A stretch of 64,000 nt of DNA from Beta vulgaris subsp. vulgaris (Eukaryota > Streptophyta > Magnoliopsida > Caryophyllales > Amaranthaceae). The stretch is from assembly GCF_026745355.1 (NCBI RefSeq), contig NC_079208.1, forward strand, positions 17,879,260-17,943,259. The letters run 5' to 3'. Within the stretch, counting starts at the first letter, position 1; every line of letters starts with the position of its first letter. A program made the translations under genes and the position numbers. Under the pieces are notes generated by a model. That model ran no database searches. It saw nothing but the letters and a program-made list of their open reading frames with translations, and was not told the DNA's origin. Positions 20,532 to 33,208 of the stretch are shown here, piece by piece.

Positions 20532-23500
20532 TCATTGTCTAATCTTAATGATACCCAACAAGGTACGAAGCCTGATGAACACTTCTTTGCTCAAAGGTTT
20601 TGTAAATATGTCAGCTAGTTGATCTTCTGACCTACAAAACTCCAACTCAACATTACCTTTTTCAACATTGTCCCTTAGAATATGATGCCTAATCTCAATA
20701 TGCTTAGTTTTAGAATGCTGGAAAGGATTTTTCGAAATATTGATTGCACTTGTGTTATCACATAAAATAGGAAAACTTCCGAAATAGACCCCAAAATCCT
20801 TTAGTTGTGACTTTATCCACAAGAGTTGAGCACAGCACAAAGCAGCAACAATGTACTCAGACTCAGCTGTGGATAGTGCTACATAATTCTGTTTCTTAGA
20901 TCCCCATGAAATGAGACAAGAACCTAAGAAGTGGGCCATTCCAGAAGTACTCTTCCTGTCCACAATAAAACAGCAAAGTCAGCATCTGTGTATCCAATGA
21001 GGCTCATGCTGCTGCCCTTTGGATACCACAAACACAAATCATCAGTACCATTGAGATATCTAAGAATCCTTTTAACAGCCTTTAGGTGAGATTCTTTAGG
21101 GTTGCTTTGAAATCTCGCACACAACCCTACTGAAAACACTATATCTGGCCTACTGGCTGTTAAGTAAAGCAATGAGCCAATCATACCTCTGTATAGCGTG
21201 CCCTCAACATCCTTTCCCTTCTCATCAAGGCTCAATTTTGTAGAAGTTGGAATAGGTGTTTCATAGGACTTGCTATCTGCAGACCATACCTCTTCAACAG
21301 CTCCTTGAGGTATTTCTGTTGATGGATATGATTCCATCTTTGGTTTGCTTGATTTGAAGCCAAGGAAGAATCCAATTTCCTCACATATACTATCTCAAAT
21401 TCGCTCTTCATCAAATCTGCAAACTCTATTACACAAATCAGGATTAGTAGCTCCAAACAAAATATCATCAACATATATTTGGACCACTACAGATCAGTTC
21501 CCTTTCTTTCAAGAATAGTGTCTTGTCAACTGATCCTCTCTTATAGCCATTTTCTAAAAGAAAACTGGAAAGTCTCTCATACCAAGCTCTAGGAGCTTGT
21601 TTGAGCCCATAAAGAGCTTTGTCGAGTTTAAAAACATGATTTGGCAAGTCACTATCCTCAAAACCAGGGGGTTGCTTTACATAAACATCTTCTTTCAAAT
21701 AACCATTAAGAAAGGTTGTCTTAACTCTCATTTGAAAGAGTTTAAAGTTCATTTGAGCAGCAAATGCAATTAATATCCTGATAGCTTCAAGCCTGGCTAC
21801 TGGAGCAAAGGTTTCATCATAATCAATTCCTTCTTGTTGATTAAACCCTTGAACCACTAGCCTACTTTGTTTCTGACTATAATTCCTGAATCGTCCAATT
21901 TGTTTCTGAACACCCATTTAGTTCCAATAACAGACATGTTCTCCATCCTGGGTTCAAGATGCCATACTTGATTTCTCTCAAACTGATTGAGTTCATCTTG
22001 CATGGCTAGAACCTATCGGGATCCATTAAAGCAACCTTATAGTCAGTAGGTTCAACATTTGATAAGAAGGAATAGAATGCACAAAAGTTTTGCAAAGTAG
22101 AGTTCCTTGTCTGCACCCCTTGTTAATATCACTATGATTGATCAGTGGGGTGAGAGGACTTGTACTTAAAAGATTTGTTCATATCAAAGTTTGCATTTGT
22201 GCCTTCTAATGTTGAACCTGTTCCTGTACCGGTTCCCCCTGTCTCATTGTTGTTTTGAGCAGGTGAACCAGTTTCCATAGTGGTCTGCATCATCTTCATG
22301 TGGATGAGCATCTGAGTCACTATCTCCTTCCCTTACCTCTTGAGCTATCTGATTCTGTGCTGGAACAGACTCTTCCTCTCTATGAGAGTTGTGTGGTGAG
22401 CCTGGTTCAGCACCTTCTTCATCCTTAGCCCTGTAAAGTTCAGCATACCAATTTCGAACTCATCAGCATCTTCAACCTGCACATGCTTGCTGAACATGTT
22501 AGTCTCATCAAACAAGACATGGATACTTTCTTCAACACACAAGGTTCTTTTATTGAAAACTTTGTATGCCTTGCTGTGTGAAGAGTATCCAATGAAAACA
22601 GCCTCATCACTCCTAGGATCAAACTTGTCCAAACTTGATTTACCATTGTTGTGTACAAAATATTTGCACCCAAAAATACTTAAATGTGTAATGTTTGGTT
22701 TTCTTCCCCTAAGGAGCTCATAAGGTGTTTTCTTTAGTAAAGGTCTCAACATTACTCTGTTCAAAATATAACACGCAGTATCACAGCCTCAGCCCAGAAG
22801 TTTGAGGAAGACCACTCTCTAGAAGCATTGTTCTTGCCATTTCTTCTAGAGTGCGATTTTTCCTTTCAACCACTCCATTTTGTTGTGGAGTTCTAGGAGC
22901 TGAAAAATTGTGAGATACACCATGATCATTACAGTAGGTTACGAAGCTGACATTGTCAAATTCAGAACCATGATCAGACCGGATAGAGACCAGTTGATGA
23001 CTAATCTTGTTTTGGACTTGTTTTACCAGAATCTCAAATTCTTCAAAAGTTTCATTTTTAAACTTCAAAAAGATTGTCCAAGTGAAACGAGAATAATCAT
23101 CAACTAACACAAACACATAACTATGACCATTTCGACTTTGCACGCGCATGGGCCCACACAAGTCCATGTGTACAAGTTCGAAAGGTCTAGTTGTGCTTAC
23201 AAACTTCTTTGGCTGAAAAGAGGACTTGACATGTTTACATTTAGCACATTCATGACAAATATGATCTGCAGCAAACTTGATGTTAGGTAAACCTGTCACA
23301 AGTCTTGAGATCTCAGTTTATTTAGCAAAGAAAAACTTACATGTCCAAGTCTCTTATGACCAGCCAATGATCATCCTTTATAACACTAAGACAAGTGGCA
23401 CTGGTCTTTGGAATCGACTTAAAAATGTTATGTAAACATTGTTATGTCGAAATCCCTTGCAGACCAGTTCCCTTGTTTCAGTGTTGACTATATGACAAAG

Positions 23501-24731
23501 ATTGGTTTCAAATTCAACATGGTTTCCTTTGTCACATAGTTGAGAAATGCTCAAGAGGTTATGTTTCAAACCTTCTACATAGTAAACATCATTAATAGCT
23601 TGAGAAAGTGTCTTACCAACTTTACCTATACCTTTAATCAAACCTTTGCTATTGTCTCCAAAGGTGACACTTCCTCCTTCATAGGCTACGAGTGAGAGAA
23701 ATTGACTTTTATCTCCTGACATGTGTCTTGAGCAACCACTGTCCAAATACCAGTATGGTTTTGCTCTCACTCTAACCTGCACAAACAAATCAAGGTTTAG
23801 TTTTAGGAACCCAGATTTTCTTGGTTTCCTTGTCCTTGGAAACTGGTTTGACTCTGTCCTTTCTAACCCATATTTGTTTTACATTGTTCTTCTTTGTTTT
23901 ATCATGTTTTCCATTGTTAGACCAATGGTGTGTGTAACCATTCTGATAAAGGGCATTGTGACACATGAGACTGATTTCTTTTATCATGTTTTTGCTTAGT
24001 CCAACAAGTATTAATAACATGACCATTCTTACCACAGTAGGTACATACGTGCATGTCCTCTGCAAACACGTACTTACCTCTCTTGAATTCAGAAATCCAA
24101 GTCTCATCTCTTCCCAACTTTGGTTCTGTTGGGAACTGGTTCCAGAATACCCTAATCCAAACCTCTGAGGATTACCAGGTTGTGAAGTCAGAATGTTTAA
24201 AGTACTCTGAGCATCGAGCAACCTGTTCATCTGTCTCAAGCAGTCACTTAAATCCTGTTCCTTGGTTTCAAGTTTCTTAAGTTGAGCTTCATTGAATTCT
24301 GCAGCAATGGCAAGATCCAACTTTGCTTATGAAGCTCATCCTTACGTTTTGAAACCAGTTATGGATCTGGTTCAGAAGTGGTCGCAATGTTCTTGCCTTT
24401 TCTTAGTTCATATAATTCGGATTAAAGATCACATATCTTACCCTCATATTCCAAACATAAGTCTTCGACATTAACACTAGAACCACTTGTGCTAGCAAAA
24501 GAAGCTTTCAAATCCACATACTCATTAAACAATTCTTCCACATCATCAATTAGATAGTTATGAGCCAAAATTAAATCAGAATGTTCTAAAGTAAAGCTTT
24601 TCAGTTTGAGTAACTCGAAATTTATACCTTCAACTTCAGCCTCCTTGAGTTTACTAAATCCTCTATCATTATTTTGATAAAAATCAATTTTTGAAAAATC
24701 TAATTGAGGTCTTAGCATCTCAAGCTCAATG
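20532..24731 (-). pseudogene. SIRE-A gag C-terminus, protease, integrase, reverse transcriptase, RNase H
   Basis: Reading down from 24731: a coiled-coil-like region, then a CCHC knuckle (CTYCGKNGHVINTC, near 24040), then the protease with WYLDSGCSRHMSGD (near 23740). The integrase has CHECAKCKHVKSSF and the D-D-E residues in HMDLCGPM, RSDHGSEF and NGVVERKNRTL (23299-22781). RT follows (21917-21232), with [18 protein letters not shown] and [13 protein letters not shown]. RNase H ends the series (21337-20532), with TAESEYIVA and LADIFTKPL. Frameshifts and stops occur near 23790, 23330, 22780, 22340, 21470 (at the YVDD motif) and 20950. It is inactive. Confidence 0.92.
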
Positions 24732-25439
24732 TGAAGGATTTTGTCCTCGATCAAGTGTAATAAACTAAATAATATTAGGATAAGTTATGGAGATAATATA
24801 TTCAATAATATTAGATGATCACAACGTTTTGCTAGAAGCTAATTGTGGTTTGTTGGACTAATATGATTAGGGCCAACTACTAATATCATTGAGTCCTATG
24901 AGGTCACACAAGTAATGACTCTTGGATATTTATCCAAATCCATTTGTGAAATGGGTTGCGCGGTTTGATGATGGATGGGAAGAGTTGTAACTCATGCGTT
25001 CATTAGGCTCATAATGTATGACATTATGAGGCAAAATAAAGCCTCATGAAACACCTCTTTTGTAACCACCTTATATATTGATACGGGGTTACAAAGGTGT
25101 ACATACACTTTACAACTTCTAGAGTGAAAAATCTGATTTTTCCCTTAGTCTTTTCACACTCATTTTCGGCCCTCACCACAAAAGTAAGAGAGTGCTTTTC
25201 TCTCTTCCGTACTAGCATACGTGGTGATCCAAGTGTTGTTCGTGGACCAACATTAGAGGAACGGCGCTTGACGTTCTAAGGTGATCTCCACTAGAAGTTT
25301 GGTGGACAAGAGGAACATACGCATCAAAGGTATAATTCTATACTATTGTTTGATTCATACTAATTTATGCAATGATCTTGGGATAGATGTACAAGTATAT
25401 GATACTTGGTTTTCCGCATTATGTATCTAAGTTCCTACA
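24732..25439 (+). repeat. copia-B 5' LTR
   Basis: It starts TG and ends CA. A TATA-like TTATATATTG at 25071-25080 probably marks the promoter, placing the transcription start near 25100, just before the TTTCCCTTAGTC pyrimidine-rich stretch. Confidence 0.95.
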
Positions 25440-25440
25440 G

Positions 25441-25455
25441 TGGTATCAGTTAGCC
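25441..25455 (+). promoter_or_regulatory. copia-B primer-binding site
   Basis: TGGTATCAGTTAGCC begins two bases after the LTR end. It matches the complement of the plant initiator-tRNA(Met) 3' end (TGGTATCAGAGC) with a small change in the second half. Confidence 0.85.
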
Positions 25456-27551
25456 TATTGCATAGATTAATATGATCATGTTGATGCATGTTTTATTTCA
25501 TTTTTTAATTCAATTAAGGGAGGGCTTTATATATAAATTTATTTGCATAATTGATATTATGATATTAATTGATTGGAAACATAAAAATTGGATTTTTATG
25601 TATATATAAATATATATTATACTCAAAATTGAAATCTCACATCACAAAATATCAGATTTTGTGTATTAGTTTATATCTTTTTTTTTTGGCTTTTGTTAAA
25701 CAAAATTGATATGAACCCTAATTTTTTCCCCAAATCAATTTGTTGTAACTTTCATTCAATTATGCACAAGGGTTGTTGATAATTGAAAGGGAAAAGGGGA
25801 AGGGTCGCCGGAATTCGACCAACATGGTGGCTGGCATGCCGCCGGAATGTGGCCGGCGTCGTGGTGGCTCGCGTGGCGCGAGCTTCCTGCGCTGGGCGCT
25901 GCTGTTGGCGCGGCTTGCTGCCTGCGCTATGTCGTGGCCGCCAGCACTGCCGGTGTTGGTCGCCGTGGCTAGCGCGCGGTGGCCGGTTCTGCCGAGGCTG
26001 GTCGCGCGGTGGTGGGCTGCTGCTGGGGTGGCAGTGGTGCTGCACTGCTGCCTATTTTTTTTTTTAAAAAAAGGTTCTTTTTTTTTAGTATATTCCAATA
26101 TTGCAAATTGATTAATTAATGGTGATTAATTTTATATTTAAGTCATAATTGAATTAAAATAATGAGCTTTAATTTTATTAGTTAATTATATGTGATAATT
26201 GACTAGTTAATTTTAAAGGGGGATACTAAGAAGTTAGTAACTATTATTATTTTTATTATTATGATGTTAATTACATTTTAGGTTGTTAGTATTAATAGTT
26301 GATTAATTCTTCCATGCCTCTTTATGTGGTTAGTCATCATGTTATTTTTTTTTATTTAATATGATTAATATATGTGGTGCCTACAATTGCTTTAATTTTT
26401 CCTTTAAGTTTAATATGATTAAATTTGTTGGATTAATATTTTAAAGCCTTTGTGAGATGAAATTCTAATATGATTAAATTTTGTCTTAAGGTACCAACCA
26501 TAGGATTTAATGCGAGATTAAATCTTCATGGTGTTATTATGATTTAAAGTTGTTAAAACATGATAATTTATTTTAATAGTTGATTAAAATGCTTGTTTTA
26601 TATATATGATATTATGAATGCATGCGGTGACTAGTATGGCCCAAAACTTGAATAGAAAATACGATCTGCGTATCGTTAATGTATTTTTGTAATCTAAATA
26701 CGATCTCGCATCGTTGGTATTTTTGTAATATTTTAGTTTATAATTTCAAAAATATTCATTCAAGTAGTAATAAGAAGAATGGTGATTCAATCTTATCCTA
26801 TGAAGCACAAGGATGGAGATCTATGATGATTCAACAAAGGAACCTTAAAGAGTAGTCTTTAGGTTTAGGGGCCATACTAGGATCACATTTTATTTTATGC
26901 ATTCAAATATTGCTTTTAAATGCTTTCTAAGTTTATTATGCTTGTGATTTAATTATTTATATGTTCACTAGTAATTAAATCAACATAATAATTTACTTAG
27001 GTCCCTTAAATAAAATATTGGGTTTTTGCTATTCCAAATAAACACCTACTAAAACTTGATCGTTAGTAATACGTTCTGCCAAAGCAGAGTATTACTTTCA
27101 ATCTTGGGCTAAGTAGATTAAATTTCCGAAATTTGCAAGTTTAGTTTGGTTTGGCCCAACAAAATCATCAAAACGGTTTTGGATTTTGTAGCAAAGTTTT
27201 TGGGTTTTGTGTTTGGGTGACAAGCTCTGTCTAGGATTAGGAAGGCTCTCCCCAACGTTGTGGGTAACTTCCTTACCTGGGAGTGTAATCACCTTAGCAA
27301 ACACCCATTAACTAAGAATTACAAATGTTGTAATTAGTAAAGGAGTTTACTTACCTTTTAAACTTGGTTTTAAGTTGAGGCCAAAGTCCACTTATAAATC
27401 ATGTTTGATAGGATCTTAGAACCACTTGATTCAAAAAGGGGACATGTTAAAATTGGTCAAGTGCATAGCTTTTATTTTAAAGTGTTTAAAATTTGTTAAG
27501 AGCTATTATGATAAACATACTTATACTTTTTGCATCTTCTATGTAGATATC
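25456..27551 (+). other. copia-B long leader with a GC-rich island
   Basis: About 2.1 kb separate the primer site from gag, long for a copia element. Most of it is AT-rich. Positions 25790-26050 are an abrupt GC-rich block (CGCCGG, GGCGCG, GTCGCGCGG) with open frames on both strands. These encode Ala/Arg/Trp-rich peptides of no recognisable family. The block ends at a poly-T/poly-A tract (26053-26085). Confidence 0.6.
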
Positions 27552-28680
27552 ATGTCTGGTAACAACAATAATTCACCTTTTAACTTACGTTCAATCCTTG
27601 AGAAGGATAAATTGAACGGGAACAACTTCCTTGATTGGGAAAGGAATCTAAGAATTGTTCTTAGGTCCGAAGGTCGAGAGGATGTTATTGAAACCCCGAT
27701 CCTAGTTTTAACTACTACCTCTACTGATGCTGAGAAAGAGGCCCATAAGGCCGTTGCAGAAAGGTCAGTAATTGTTACTTGCCTTATGCTAGCGGCTATG
27801 GAACCAACCCTTCAAAAGAGGTTTGCAAGCTTGGATGCCTATAGCATTATCCGACAGTTGAAAACCATGTATCAACAACAAGCTCGGATAGAGAGGTATG
27901 AAACTCATAAGGCTATTATTGAGTGTTCGTTAGTTGAAGGCAAGCTGGTCGCCACTCATGTCTTCGAAATGATTGGTTATTTCGAAGCCATGGAGAGGTT
28001 GGGCTTTCCTTATAGCCAAGAGTTGGCTACTGACATCATTTTGCACTCACTTCATAAGGGGTTCAATATGTTTCGATTGAATTTCAATATGAACGGGGTG
28101 TCGAAAACCCTTGCTGAGTTGCATGGGATGCTCATGACTGCCGAGCAAAACATCACTATTGCACCTAAGAAGGAAGTTCTTATGGTTCAAAAGGAAAAGG
28201 GTTTTAAGAAGGAATGTGCTGGCAAGAAAAAGCAAGATAAGGGCAAGCAAGTTGCCACTAAGACTGCTATTAAGCCACAGGCAAAGGCAAAGCCAAAGGT
28301 GACCGCAAATGCCAAGTGCTTCTATTATGATCAAATAGGTCATTGGAAGCGTAACTGCCCAAAGTACTTGAAGGATAAGAAGTCTGGGGCTTCTTCTTCA
28401 GGTATCTATGTTATTGACATTAATTTAGCAACCTCTACTTCTTGGGTATTTGATACCGGTTGTGTTTCTCACATTACTTCGAATGTGCAGGGACTAAGGA
28501 GTAGAACTTTGGCTAAAGGAGAGGTGGAACTGCGAGTTGGAAATGGTGCAAGAGTTGCAGCCGTTGCAGTTGGGACTTATAGTCTACCTTTGCCTTCTGG
28601 ATTAATATTAGAGCTTAATAATTGTTATTATGTTCCTGCTATTACCAAAACATTATTTCTATTCCTGTTTTGGATAATGA
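27552..28680 (+). pseudogene. copia-B gag and protease
   Basis: The chosen start is the ATG of MSGNNNNSPFNLRSILEKDK. The gag domain follows (about residues 15-220, with LNGNNFLDWERNLRIVLRSE and a C-terminal Lys-rich segment). The zinc knuckle reads CFYYDQIGHWKRNC: its second cysteine is replaced by Tyr, so it cannot be a normal CCHC. The protease active site is WVFDTGCVSHI, near residue 300. A frameshift near 28650 breaks the link to the integrase. The frame is open upstream to 27426, but the first ATG with gag similarity is preferred. Confidence 0.9.
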
Positions 28681-29722
28681 AGGGTTTTCATTTACAATTG
28701 AGAAAGGTTGTTTCTCTGTTTATTTGAATTCAATGTTTTATGCCACTGCTAAGAGGTCTAATGGTCTATATTACCTAGACTTAGACGAATATGTCCTTAA
28801 CATAGACAGCAAAAAACATAGATCAAGCGATACTAATCCTACTTACTTATGGCATTGTCGTTTAGGACACATAAACGCGAAACGCATTAAGAAGTTGCAT
28901 AAAGATGGACTTCTAACATCCTTTGATCTTGAGCCATTTGATGTGTGTGAATCATGTTTAATGGGTAAAATGACAAAGTCACCTTTTACTGGAAAGGGTG
29001 AAAGAGCCAGTGATCTATTGGGCCTAATACATACTGATGTATGTGGACCAATGAGCACAAAATCTAGGGGAGGGTTTGGATACTTCGTTACTTTTACGGA
29101 CGATTTAAGTAGATATGGATATGTCTATTTAATGAAGCATAAGTCGGAATCATTTGAAAAGTTCAAAGAATTCCAGAATGAAGTCCAAAACCAGCTTGGC
29201 AAAACAATCAAAGCACTGCGATCCGATCGTGGTGGTGAATATTTGAGCAAAGAGTGTAGTGATCATTTGAAGAGTTGTGGAATTCTTTCACAACTAAATC
29301 CACCTGGAACACCTCAGTTGAATGGTGTTTCCGAAAGGAGGAACCGAACTCTACTTGATATGGTTCGGTCTATGATGAGTTTTGCTGATCTTCCAATATC
29401 CTTCTGGAGATATGCTCTCGAAACTGCAACTTTCACACTTAATAGAACTGCATCAAAGGCAGTAGATAAGACACCATATGAGATATGGAGTGGAAAAGTT
29501 CCAAGCTTGTCTTTTCTACGTATTTGGGGATGTGAAGTTTATGTAAAGCGTTTACTTTCAGACAAACTCGCCCCTAAATCAGATAAGTGTTTCTTCGTGG
29601 GTTATCCCAAGGAAACCAAGGGCTATTACTTCTACAATCGCATTGAGGGCAAAGTGTTTGTTGCTCGTCGTGGTGTTTTTTTTGGAAAAAGATTTTATTT
29701 CCAAAAAGGCAAGTGGGAGTAA
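28660..29722 (+). pseudogene. copia-B integrase
   Basis: It contains the HHCC zinc domain (WHCRLGHINAKRIKKLHKDG and later CESCLMGKMTKSPF). The catalytic triad is D in IHTDVCGPM, D in ALRSDRGGEY and E in NGVSERRNRTL. A C-terminal region with WGCEVYVKRL and FVGYPKETKGYYFYN follows. The frame runs into a stop at 29722 because of an indel at an 8-T run (near 29677-29684). Catalytic residues are otherwise intact. Confidence 0.92.
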
Positions 29723-31640
29723 TGTATTTCTCGAAGAAGTTCGAGAAGAGCAACAAATGAAAATAGTTCATCCTATGTTAGAGACAACGACACAAGAGCC
29801 AGATGTTGGGCTTGAAGTAGTTCCTCCTTTGGAGGAATCTTCTCCCATAACTGATCAAGTGTTGGAGGACGTGCATCCCGTACACAAACCTCCTACTGTC
29901 CCACTCGAATCTAATTCATACGAAAATTCTCAAATTGTTGAGAAGAAAATTTCTCCTGTTGCAGCCCCTCGTAAGTCTAGTAGAACAAGAATACCAACCA
30001 AGAGGTTTGTTGATTTCTTGTTAACCGAAAATTCTGAGATAATGATTTTAGAATTTGAGGAACCTACTACTTATAAGCAAGCTTTGATGAGTGAAGACTC
30101 CGAAAAATGGCTCGAAGCCATGAGGTCCGAAATGGCATCCATGTCTGAAAATCAAGTATGGGACTTGGTAGATTAGCCTGATGGGATTACACCTATTGGT
30201 TGCAAATGGGTTTTCAAAGTAAAAACAGACAAGGATGGTAATATCCAGGTTTACAAAGCAAGGTTGGTTGCAAAAGGGTTCAAGCAAGTTCATGGTATAG
30301 ACTATGACGAAACCTTTTCACCGGTAGCCATCCTTAAATATGTTCGGATACTCCTAGCGATCGCCGCCTGCTATGATTACGAGATTTGGCAAATGGATGT
30401 CAAAACCGCTCTCTTGAATGGGTTCTTGAAAGAGGATGTGTATATGACACAGCCGGAGGGTTTTGTGGATCCAGAAAATCCTAGGAGCGTATGTAAGCTT
30501 CAAAAATCCATTTATGGATTGAAGCAAGCATCTCGGAGTTGGAATCTTCGTTTTGATGAGACAATCAAACAATTTGGTTTTTCTAAAAACGGAGAAGAGT
30601 CTTGTGTTTACAAGAAGGAAAGTGGGAGTAACATAGTCTTCTTGGTCTTGTATGTAGATGACATACTTCTCATAGGAAATGACATTCCCATGCTTGAGTC
30701 AGTCAAGGAATGGTTGAAAAGTTTTTTTTTCTATGAAAGACCTTGGAAACGCTGAGTACATTTTGGGGATCAAGATCTATAGGGATAGGTCTAAAGGATG
30801 ATCGGACTTAGCCAACGAACTTATATAGATAAGATCGTCACTAAGTTCAACATGGAAAACTCTAAGAGAGGCTTCCTACCGATGCAACATGGAGTGTCGC
30901 TTAGCAAGACTCAGTGTCCTTCTGGGCCTGATGAGATTAAACGAATGAGTAATGTTCCTTATGCGTCAGCTATAGGGTCCATTATGTACTCCATGATTTG
31001 TACGCGCCCAGATGTTTCATATGCCTTGAGCATGTGTAGCAGATTCCAATCAAATCCAGGTGACGCAAACTGGAGTGCAGCTAAGAATATCCTAAAGTAC
31101 TTGAGAAGGACTAAGGATAATTTCTTAGTGTATGGAGGTGAAAGTAAGTTAATTGTGGAGGGTTACACAGATGCGAGCTTCCAAACTGACAAAGGTGATT
31201 TCCGATCCCAATCTGGTTTCATCTTTTGTCTAAATGGAGGGGCAGTGAGCTGGAAAAGTTCAAAGCAAAGCACTGTTGCCGATTCTACAACAGAAGCTGA
31301 GTACATTGCTGCGGCAGATGCAGCAAAAGAAGCCGTTTGGATGAAGAAGTTCATTCTGGAACTAGGAGTAGTGCCTAGTGTTGGAGATGGTATTGTTTTA
31401 CATTGTGATAAAAATGGTGCCATAGCTCAGTCTAAGGAACCAAGATCACATCAAAGGTGTAAACACGTACTTAGAAAGTTTCATCTTATTCGAGAAATCG
31501 TTGAGAGAAAAGATGTAATAGTTAGCAAAGTTCATACGGATAGCAATGTTGCTGATCCTTTGACTAAACCTTTGCCACAGCCCAAACATGAGAGTCATAC
31601 TAGGGCTATAGGGCTTAAGCATATAGGAGAGTGGGTTTAA
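29643..31640 (+). pseudogene. copia-B reverse transcriptase and RNase H
   Basis: After the linker, an in-frame TAG at about 30174 interrupts the RT N-terminus. RT motifs include [45 protein letters not shown] and the catalytic YVDDILLIGND. A 9-T run (30722-30730) shifts the frame, and another shift lies near 30796. RNase H follows (30798-31640), with VEGYTDASFQTD, STTEAEYIAAADAAKE and ADPLTKPLP, ending in TAA. Each break is a single small lesion, in keeping with a young but dead copy. Confidence 0.92.
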
Positions 31641-32450
31641 TTGTGTACTATTTACTTTTAATTAGTTCACAGTTGTAATTACTCGCTTTGATATGTTATG
31701 TTTATGTTTATCAATAAAAGTTTTGTTCTTATTTAATCTTGGTTTAGTATTAAATAAAACGTTCAAAGTATTTTATAACGTTTGATAGGATTGTCAAATA
31801 CGTGATTTGACAAATGGAACTCTATCAAGTGAACAGGAGTTATAATATACCTTAGTCCCTAGTTCGAATCATTAAGTTGAACTTAATGATTCAGTTTCAT
31901 GGACTAGATTGCAAGTTAATTGATAGCGTAGTTTCATGGGCTATAGGGACATGGAGATGTCTAGTAATTTGCATAGGCTTGTATAGTTGATACACGCTGG
32001 GCAGACCTAGTAGGAGTTCTCTAAAAGGTTTATGAGACTTTTATTAATATGTTTAGTGGATTCCTTTGACATGAGTATGACAATGTTCTTACTTAAGGAT
32101 TAGTATGTTTTTGACGCTGCAAAATGCCGTGCCGTAAAAGGAGGTTATAAAAGCAGCAATCGGAACTGCTATGAATTGAGTGGGAGCTTTGGTCATACAA
32201 GATTGGATAAGTCCTCCTAAGAGTTAGGATTGGTGTCTTGGCCTCTTGAAGAGTGAGAACTGAAAATGCATGGCCGTGCTCAAATGGATTAAGAAGTTAA
32301 TCATTTGTTTCGACAGTTCGAACTCAGATTTCAAGGAACGACTTGAATATTGTTATGATGAACACATGATGTTATCATGTCATCAAGTTAGACATTAAGC
32401 GACTTAAGGAGTTTGAAGGTTACACACTTGTTCTTAGACAAGTGGGAGAT
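31641..32450 (+). other. copia-B 3' untranslated region and polypurine tract
   Basis: About 800 bp of non-coding sequence follow the RNase H stop. The polypurine tract AAGTGGGAGAT (32440-32450) abuts the 3' LTR. No extra ORF is present here, unlike in the two Sireviruses. Confidence 0.8.
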
Positions 32451-33156
32451 TGAAGGATTTTGTCCTCGATCAAGTGTAATAAACTAAATAATATTAGGAT
32501 AAGTTATGGAGATAATATATTCAATAATATTTGATGATCACAACGTTTTGCTAGAAGCTAATTGTGGTTTGTTGGACTAATATGATTAGAGCCAACTACT
32601 AATATCATTGAGTCCTATAAGGTCACACAAGTAATGACACTTGGATATTTATCCAAATCCATTGGTGAAATGGGTTGCGCGGTTTGATGATGGATGGGAA
32701 GAGTTGTAACTCATGAGTTTATTAGGCTCATAATGTATGACATTATGAGGCAAAATAAAGCCTCATGAAACACCTCTTTTGTAACCACCTTATATATTGA
32801 TATGGGGTTACAAAGGTGTACATACACTTTACAACTTCTAGAGTGAAAAATCTGATTTTTCCCTTAGTCTTTTCGCACTCATTTTCGGCCCTCACCACAA
32901 AGTAAGAGAGTGTTTTCTCTCTTCCGTACTAGCATACGTGGTGATCCAAGTGTTATTCGTGGACCAACATTAGAGGAACGGCGCTTGACGTTCTAAGGTG
33001 ATCTCCACTAGAAGTTTGGTGGACAAGAGGAACATACGCATCAAAGGTATAATTCTATACTATTGTTTGATTCATACTAATTTATGCAATGATCTTGGGA
33101 TAGATGTACAAGTATATGATACTTGGTTTTCCGCATTATGCATCTAAGTTCCTACA
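32451..33156 (+). repeat. copia-B 3' LTR
   Basis: Near-identical to 24732-25439. The differences seen are mostly transitions plus two 1-bp indels. Confidence 0.96.
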
Positions 33157-33208
33157 CAATGTTCTTCTGATCCAGACTTATTTCAAGCTCTGAAATTTTT
33201 TCTTTCAG

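Larger units (their letters stand above)
24732..33156 (+). mobile_element. copia-B: full-length Ty1/copia element inserted in SIRE-A
   Basis: It is bounded by LTRs of about 707 bp, both starting TGAAGGATTTTGTCC and ending TTCCTACA, and flanked by a perfect 5-bp duplication CAATG (24727-24731 and 33157-33161). It has a primer site, a long leader, a single gag-pol region and a polypurine tract. The LTRs differ at only about a dozen positions by eye, so the insertion is relatively young. The coding region nevertheless has at least three frameshifts and one nonsense codon. Confidence 0.97.

Noticed and set aside
25752..26111. Four overlapping open frames of 94-112 residues on both strands
   Set aside because: Caused by GC-rich composition with few stop codons; Ala/Arg/Trp-rich with no known fold. 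Kept only as a composition anomaly.
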